From contig NC_091245.1 in the NCBI RefSeq assembly GCF_042477335.2, positions 110,332,501-110,396,500 on the forward strand: a DNA stretch of 64,000 bases, written 5' to 3'. The DNA is from Ovis canadensis. Lineage: Eukaryota; Chordata; Mammalia; Artiodactyla; Bovidae. Below, in pieces: positions 57,401 through 64,000 of the stretch. Under the pieces are notes generated by a model. It made no database searches. It was not told where the DNA came from and saw only the letters and a program-made list of their open reading frames with translations. A program made the translations under genes and the position numbers. Every line of letters starts with the position of its first letter. The first letter of the stretch is position 1.

Positions 57401-58715
57401 TGAACATTGATATTATTCCCCAAGGACCTTTAACAGACAGTTTCCCAATATGTTAGGTTTCCTATCTATTATCTACATCACATTTTCTCTGACTCTAGCT
57501 ATTTGCATCAAGAAGAATAATTTGTAAAACTTTATAATAGATGGCAGCAATTTACAAGCAAAAATATGAGAAACTCAGCAAAGAATTTTTGAAAGTACCG
57601 GACTTCTGAATTCTGAGTTTTGAAAATGTATTTTGACAAGAAAAGGCAAAATTAAATGAAAAGGTAACCTGATGCTTTAATTTTAGTAATTGTGCATTCT
57701 TCATGTTGAAAAATTGTTTGTTTTTTAACTGAGGGTGCTATTGGTTCAAGCTGATTAGTTTGCAGTTTGTCGTAATCATTGTAAAATATAATATGTATCT
57801 TAACTTTTTTCCCATTAATATTTATATTTATTGTGGAAGATGCCTTAGAAATTTCTTGATAGAGTAGCATAATCATGGTATCACATCCTTGGTGCATTCA
57901 CAAACAGTGGTTTAGTAGGCACAGTTCAAGGATTTGCCATGCTAGGAAGAAGGACTAGAGAACTTCTCTCTTCACCTCCATCAAATAATGGGATTTAGTA
58001 GATTAGAATACATTGTGAAGTCAAATTTGTATTAACTACCATTGTGCATAATGTGTTTGTTTTTAACCATTGAAAATAATCAGGAAATATTTTTCCTTGA
58101 TATTTCTACTAAATTGCTACTAAAATAAAAATTTAAAGTTGAGAAATATTTTACATGCCCCTTTGAATATGCAATTATCTAATTTTCTTCCATGAAAACT
58201 GTTTTTAGAATCAGCAGCATTTGGTAGATTTACTTTTCAGATGTAATCTATGTTTCATCTGCTCACTATTTTTAGGAATAAAATTATTTCTATAAGAAAA
58301 GCATAAATTTACAAAAAAGGAGAGTGACAATTTGCTTTTAAAAAAGAAATACATCATTAATTAGCCTATATTTGTCCTTATCCAGGTGTTAGGAAATTTA
58401 GATAAAAAGGATTGAATGACAACAGTGCCCTCTTTGGTTAACCTAGCAGACTAGCTTTAACTGTGGGCTTGAATCCTGAAGAGAGTTGTCATGGCAACTC
58501 TAGTAAATGGTGGCAAACGGGCATCAATGGAAGCAGTGTGGAAGGACATACTTTCACAGTCTATTTGTTTTCTAATGTCAATGAGTTCATTGCTTTCAGA
58601 GCAAGAAAAAATTATTCTCCCTGCTCTTTTATAAAATGTGTCTTTTCTTAAATTCCTCTATTCACAGATTATATAGTATTCTCGGAAAATCTGAGAAAGT
58701 CAATTACTTTTTTAA
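54490..58715. other. Long AT-rich spacer
   Basis: About 4.2 kb in which I recognise no gene or known repeat. Short open frames near 56469-56675 and 57135-57410 have no features I can place. Confidence 0.4.
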
Positions 58716-58717
58716 AA

Positions 58718-58905
58718 AATAATTTTGTTTACGTGCTGTGCTGGGACTTCATTGCTGAGTGGACTCTAGTTTCAGTGAGCTGGGGCTACTCTCTAGTTGC
58801 AGTGCGTGGGCTTCTCATTGCTTCTCTTGCTTCAGAGCATGGAATCTAGAGCAAGCAGGCTTCAATAGCTGTAGTGCATGGGCTCAGTAGTTGCAACTCT
58901 ACAAT
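58718..58905 (-). mobile_element. CHR-type SINE fragment
   Basis: CAGTGCGTGGGCTTCTCATT and AGAGCATGGAATCTAGAGCA are complements of the CHR body. The poly-T side is at the left, so it is on the minus strand. Confidence 0.65.
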
Positions 58906-59093
58906 TCTATGATTCTACACTCTAGTTTTCTTATGCACATGCCTAACAATATTGAGAATTTAGTCTTACTCAATATATACGCTTATTGTAATAAAGAAGA
59001 GTTAATTATATAACTAAAAATTAAAGTGTAATTTACTTCTGCAAGTACTATTTTTACTTTTTCTTAGCTATCTGTTTCTGGACAAACCTAATC

Positions 59094-60107
59094 AAGTAAT
59101 GGGAATATCAGACCACCTAACTTGCCTCCTGAGAAATCTGTATGCAGGTCAAGAAGCAAGCTAGAACTGGACATGAAACAACAGACTGGCTCCAAATTGG
59201 GAAAGGAGTACATCAAGGCTGTATATTGCCACCCTGCTTATTTAACTTATAGGCAGAGTACATCATGTGAAATGCTGGGCTGGATGAAGCATAAGCTGAA
59301 ATATCAATAACCTCAGGTATGCAGATGACACCAATTTTATGGCAGAAAGTGAAGAAGAATTAAAGCACCTTTTGATGAAAGTGAAAGAGGGGAGTGAAAA
59401 GTTGGCTTAAAACTCAACATTCAGAAAACTAACATCATGGCATCTGGTCCCATCACTTCATGGCGAATAGATGGGGAAACAATGGAAACAGGGGAAGACT
59501 TTATTTCTTTGGGCTCCAAAATCACTGCAGATGGTGACCACAGCCATGAAATTAAAAGACACTTGCTCCTTGGAAGAAAAGCTATCACCAACATAGACTG
59601 CATATTTAAAAGCAGAGACATTACTTTGCCAACAAAGGTTCGTCTAGTCAAAGCTATGGTTTTTCCAGTAGTCATGTATGGATGTGAGAGTTGGACTATA
59701 AAGAAAGCTGAGCACTGAAGAATTGATGCTTTTGAACTGTGGTGCTGGAAAAGACTCTTGAGAGTCCCTTGGACTGCAAGGAGATCCAACCAGTCCATCC
59801 TAAAGGGAATCAGTCCTGAATATTCATTGAAAGGACTGATGCTGAAGCTGAAACTTCAGTACTTTGGCCATCTGATGTGAAGAACTGACCCACTGGAAAA
59901 CACTCTAATGCTGGCAAAGACGGAAGGTGGGAGGAGAAGGGGACAACAGAGGATGAGATGGCTGGATGGCATCACTGATGCAATGGGCTTGAGTTTGAGT
60001 AGGCTCCAGGAGTTGGTGATGGACAAAGAAGCCTAGCATGCTGCAGTCCATGAGGTCGCAAAGACTCAGACACAACTGAGTGACAGAACCTAACTGAACT
60101 GAATCAG
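59094..60107 (+). mobile_element. BovB LINE, 5'-truncated
   Basis: About 1.0 kb of the ORF2 3' part: R-Y-A-D-D-T near 59315 (palm motif), then an open stretch at 59437-59718 (M-A-S-G-P-I-T-S-W; C-E-S-W-T-I-K-K-A-E), then the 3' end CTGAACTGA. AATCAAGTAAT on the left and AATCAGGTAAT on the right look like an 11-bp target duplication with one change. Confidence 0.9.
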
Positions 60108-60531
60108 GTAATCCATAATTCATAATTATATAGAAAATATTCCCAAGGTCTATTTCGTGAATAAACACATAATGAAGCACTTGGCCAGCTTCTGAAGTTT
60201 AATTCTAACCCTCTAAAGTGGTGAGAAATTTTTCCTTTAATTGTAACTTTTCAGAAGAAAGAAGAAAATCTCTAAGCTCCATAATAAATTTCTTGATGAA
60301 ATACCCATCAAATTTCATAGAGATGGCAGAACATAAATGTGTTTTCCCAACACAATAATAATAAAATAAAATAATCAGGATAGCAGACAGATGGCTCAAT
60401 TTGACAAAAAACTAGAGAGAGAATAATTTCATATTTTAATCTGTTAGAGAAATATTAAAAGGGTGAAAAGCAATCTGTGGCTCAGAATTAACCCCAGATG
60501 TGTTCAACACTATTTGAATGCAGAAGAGTTC

Positions 60532-60602
60532 TCTCTTTTTTTAAATATAAATTTATTTATTTTAATTGGAGGTTTTGGAAGGAGGGGGTTCAGGATGGGG
60601 AA
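60532..60602. mobile_element. L1 3' scrap with internal inversion
   Basis: The complement of the L1 tail (TTTATTTATTTTAATTGGAGG) is joined to L1 3' UTR in the opposite sense (GGGGGTTCAGGATGGGGAAC). Seventy bases, directly 3' of the receptor pseudogene. Confidence 0.6.
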
Positions 60603-61501
60603 CAGAAGAGTTTTCTAATTGCATCCTTCATGTCCTTTTGCTCAGACTATAGATGATAGGATTGAAGATTAGGGGAAGAGTAAACATCAGTGCAATGGTT
60701 GTGTCCAAAACGAGTGAATAAGTGGCATTGAAATGTAAGTACATGAGGGACACACTACCAAAAGATATCAGGAAAACTGAGATGGCCTGGATAGGTACAA
60801 AAAGCCTTCTGTTGACTTTCAGTAGAAGGAATCTTCAAGATCATGATGATAATTCTTATATAGGACAGGGCAATGATTAAGACAGTAAAGATGATGGCCA
60901 TAGCAAGGATCACATTCTCAATCAGAATTATGGATGTGTCTGTGCAGGCCAGGCTCAGAACTAGGACCACGTTACAGAAGATTTGATGAATTTGACTGGG
61001 ACCACAGAATGGCTATGTTGAAATCATTACAATCTGAGGAAGCAGGATGAGGAAGCCAAAGATGCAGGAGCCTGCAGAAAGCTAAGCACAAAGACGGGGG
61101 AGTCATGATCATTTGATAGCAAAGAGGGTTGCAGATTGCAACATATCTGTCAATGGCCATGGTGATTAGCAAGATTCCCTCTGAATTTCCAAGTGAATGG
61201 AAGAAATACATCTGCAAGAGGCAGCCAGTAATAGAGATCGTCTTTTATTTCACTGATGAGATTGGAGATCATGTTGGGAATGATGGCTGTGGTATACCAG
61301 ATTCCAGAAAGGAAAAGATACCGATGAAATTATATATGGGATTGTGAAGTCAAGTATCCAGCCTGACTACAAAAAGATCAATAGATTTCCCATGACAATA
61401 AAAATATAGATGAAAAGTAAAAGAAAGAAGTACAGAAGCCTACCTTCCTGGATCTGAGGAAAGTCAGTGATGACAAATTTATTCACTGCTGATAGGTCCA
61501 T
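60603..61501 (-). pseudogene. OR6K3: OR6K3-like olfactory receptor pseudogene
   Basis: The start M-D-L-S-A-V-N-K-F-V-I-T-D-F-P (61501) runs into TM1 with V-M-G-N-L-L-I-F-L. Later pieces hold [31 protein letters not shown] and A-L-S-Y-I-R-I. Several frameshifts and stops (near 61370, 61080-60970 and 60760) break it, and the C-terminal S-L-R-N-K-D motif is damaged near 60640. Closest to OR6K3 as recalled. With the pseudogene at 50.6-51.7 kb it forms a tandem pair. Confidence 0.9.
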
Positions 61502-61550
61502 ATCCCCAGCAGAACTACCTGTGAATAAAGGAAAGGGTACACACCACCTC

Positions 61551-61851
61551 AAAGAGATCAAACCAGTCAGTCCTAAAGGAAATCAGCCCTGAAGTACTGA
61601 TGCTGAAGCTGAAGCTCCAATACTTTGGCCACCTGATGCAAAGAGTCAACTCATTGGAAAAGACCCTGATGCTAGGAAAGACTGAAGGCCAGAGGAGAAG
61701 GGGACTACAGAGAATGAGATGGTTGGACGGCATCACCAACTCAATGGACATGGGTTTGAGCAAACTCAGGGAGATGGTGAAGGACAAGGAAGTCTGGCAT
61801 GCTGCAGTCCATGAGGTTGCAAAGACTTGGACACAACTTAGCGACAGACCA
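61551..61851 (+). mobile_element. BovB 3' fragment beside the OR pseudogene
   Basis: GGAAATCAGCCCTGAAGTAC, GATGCTGAAGCTGAAGCTCC and CAATGGACATGGGTTTGAGC match the BovB 3' end. It starts 50 bp 5' of the pseudogene start codon. Confidence 0.85.
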
Positions 61852-62092
61852 GTGAACAACATACCAGCTCACAAGGAAGAATATTTAGTGTATTGCTAAA
61901 TAACTTGAATGAACAAGAAGAAATAACTTGAAAGTTTTGTTTTTCCCCTAATTTCATACTTTATAAAAAGTGACCAACATTTTATATTTTTTCTCACTTA
62001 CTCCTCCAGAGTCACCATTGCAGAAATAGATTTTCCCAAATGCTTTCAGTGGTAAAAAATTTTTTTTAAAAAAGTTATGAGTATTTTCAGCT

Positions 62093-62848
62093 TCAGTTCA
62101 GTTCAGTCACTCAGTCGTGTCCAACTCTTTGCAACCCCATGAATCACAGCATGCAAGGCCTCCCTGTCCATCACCAACTCCTGGAGTTTACTCAAACTCA
62201 TGTCCATTGAGTCGGTGATGCCATCCAGCCATCTCATCCTCTGTCATCCCCTTCTCCTCCTGCCCGCAATCCCTCCCAGCATCAGGGTCTTTTCCAGTGA
62301 GTCAACTCTTTGCATGAGGTGGCCAAAGTATTGGAGCTTAAGCGTCAACATCAGTCCTTACAATGAACACCCAGGACTGGTCTTTTAGAATGGACTGGTG
62401 GATCTCCTTGCAGTCCAAGGGACTCTCAAGAGTCTTCTCCAACACCACAGTTCAAAAGCATCAATTCTTTGGCGCTCAGCCTTCTTCACAGTCCAACTCT
62501 CACATCCATGCATGACCAGTGGAAAAACCATAGCCTTGACTAGACGGACATTTGTTGGCAGAGTAATGTCTCTGCTTTTTACTATGCTATCTAGGCCATA
62601 ACTTTCCTTCCAAGGAGTAAGCCTCTTTTAATTTCATGGCTGCAATCACCATCTGCAGTGATTTTGGAGCCCCCCAAAATACAGTATGACACTATTTCCA
62701 CTGTTTCCCCATTTATTTCCCATGAAGTGATGGAACCAGATGCCATGATCTTAGTTTTCTGAATGTTGAGCTTTAAGCCAACTTTTTCACTCTCCTCTTT
62801 CACTTTCATCAAGAGGCTTTTTAGTTCCTCTTCACTTTCTGCCAAAAG
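62093..62848 (-). mobile_element. BovB LINE, 5'-truncated
   Basis: Complement of the last 0.75 kb of BovB, beginning with the tail TCAGTTCAGTTCAGTCACTC. It is in opposite orientation to the copy at 61551-61851, so the two could pair as inverted arms about 240 bp apart. Confidence 0.9.
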
Positions 62849-62886
62849 GGTTAACTTCTAATATAAGTGTTTGTATGTAAAAGTTA

Positions 62887-63112
62887 TGCACAGGGACTTC
62901 CCTGGTGGTCAGGTGGAAAAGACTTCACCTTCCAATGCAGGGGCTGTGAGTTCTATCCCTGGTCAAGGCACTAGGATCCCACATTCCTCACAGTCAAGAC
63001 ATAAAACAGAAACAATGTTTTAATAAATTGAAAGACTTTAAAATTTAAAAAATAAAAAAAAAATAAAAAAAATTTAAAAAAAAATAAAATAAAATAAAAA
63101 GTAAAACAAAAA
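62887..63112 (+). mobile_element. tRNA-derived ruminant SINE (CHR/Bov-tA type) with long A-rich tail
   Basis: GGGACTTCCCTGGTGGTCAG head, GAGTTCTATCCCTGGTCAAG, AGGATCCCACATTCC, then a tail of A and AAAAT repeats. Confidence 0.75.
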
Positions 63113-63139
63113 CTATGTGCATGTACTACATTATGATGG

Positions 63140-63262
63140 ACAGGGCATGACAACCAACTCCAGCATTCTTGCCTGGGGAATCTCATGGACAGAGAAGCCT
63201 GGGGAGCTACATATAGCCCACAGGGTCTCAAAGATTCATACATGACTGAGCGACTAACACAC
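63140..63262 (+). mobile_element. Bov-tA 3' part
   Basis: CCAGCATTCTTGCCTGGGGA and ATACATGACTGAGCGACTAA, followed by a short CA run; tRNA head missing. Confidence 0.78.
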
Positions 63263-63424
63263 ACACATGCACACATTATTTAACAATACATAATATCTTA
63301 AAGTAAGAAGCATTAGTAAAAATAAACAAAACAGAAGTACTATTATTTTCTTTTTCCACCCTTGGGCCATCTTGCACATTCCTCTTTGGAGATTTCTGTT
63401 CTAGGGCATGTAGACCAGGAGTCT

Positions 63425-63600
63425 ACATTGAAATCTCAGTTAAGTTTGTTATTATCTATGTGTCTTTTGGCAAGTTATTTAACCCATCTGTCTCAAGTAC
63501 TCATCTGCAAAATGAGATTAATAATAATACACATTCATAGATATACTGTAGGATTAAGTTAATGTCTATAAAAGACTTAAAACAGTGCTTAACAGGCAGC
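63425..63600 (+). repeat. MIR-like fragment
   Basis: TTTTGGCAAGTTATTTAACC, then CAAGTACTCATCTGCAAAAT and ACAGTGCTTAACAGGCA fit the MIR 3' core. Confidence 0.6.
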
Positions 63601-63841
63601 CTAGTGAAAGGGTAATAAAGTCCAATTCACCACATCTCTCATTTTCCTTTAACATTCTGCTTTCTGCTTCCTCCCCTACTAATCCATGAAGCTCATCTGA
63701 CTATGTTAAGTAACACCCTCTCTGCTAATTACTAATAGAAACTAGCTCATAAGTTTCAGAGAATGGTTAAACATAATAAAAATGATAGTATAGCATAATA
63801 TGATTTATATTATATTGTGAATTCTATAATAGTGCATTGAT

Positions 63842-64000
63842 GGTTCAATCACTCAGACATGTCCGACTCCTTGTGACCCCATGGACTGTAGCCCCCAGGC
63901 TACTTGGGATTTCCTAGGCAAGAATACTGGAGGATTTGTCATTTCCTCCTCCAGGGGTTCTTCCCAAACCTGGGATCGAACTCACGTTTCTGCAGTCTTC
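63842..64000 (-). mobile_element. Bov-tA SINE running off the window
   Basis: Body TGTCCGACTCCTTGTGACCC to box B-like GAGTTCGATCCCAGG on the minus strand; the tRNA head is mostly beyond 64000. Confidence 0.85.

Noticed and set aside
57135-57410. Cysteine-containing 91-residue frame resembling a small zinc-binding protein
   Set aside because: C-x-x-C pairs occur, but there is no conserved spacing, splice context or homologue that I can name; kept only as part of the unexplained stretch.

Overview
This is mammalian genomic DNA from a bovid ruminant, most likely cattle or a close relative. The ruminant signature is the repeat set: BovB (RTE) LINEs, BOV-A2 and Bov-tA SINEs, CHR-type SINEs and bovine-type L1. 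The locus can be recognised because translated minus-strand exons match erythroid alpha-spectrin (SPTA1) as I remember the human protein, and the next genes are OR6K olfactory receptors. That is the order on human chromosome 1q23 (SPTA1 - OR6K2 - OR6K3 - OR6K6).

Region 1 (1 to about 32.4 kb) is the 5' third of SPTA1 on the minus strand. Exons 1 to 18 can be placed to the base, and the coding phases join without a break: 2560 coding bases, residues 1-853 plus one base of the next codon. The residues cover the tetramerisation helix and spectrin repeats 1 to 7, plus the start of repeat 8. Exons 19 onward lie to the left, outside the window. Exon 1 aligns with the human N-terminus but carries no ATG and has an in-frame TAA, so translation probably starts in exon 2. 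A promoter-like cluster (TATA-like element, GATA site, perfect NF-E2/MARE site) lies just upstream of exon 1, as expected for an erythroid gene. Introns hold ordinary repeats, including a near full-length but internally deleted L1 in intron 16, a head-to-head pair of retroviral LTR fossils, and a perfect 124-bp tandem duplication in intron 10.

Region 2 (about 32.4 to 64 kb) is an olfactory receptor subcluster, all on the minus strand. It has one intact gene (OR6K2, 314 aa) and two OR6K3-like pseudogenes. One pseudogene is split by a BOV-A2 SINE and the other is broken by frameshifts. The spacers are rich in BovB, L1, SINEs and AT-rich sequence. A near full-length BovB (about 44.0 to 48.2 kb) carries a nested BOV-A2 with a clear target-site duplication.

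There is no operon-like organisation and no sign of a new multi-gene system. SPTA1 acts in the red-cell membrane skeleton and the OR6K genes in olfactory neurons; they are neighbours by ancient synteny, not by function. The points most worth a second look are the displaced SPTA1 start codon, the likely GC splice donor of exon 18, the candidate erythroid promoter, the tandem duplication, and the decay of the OR6K3-like genes.
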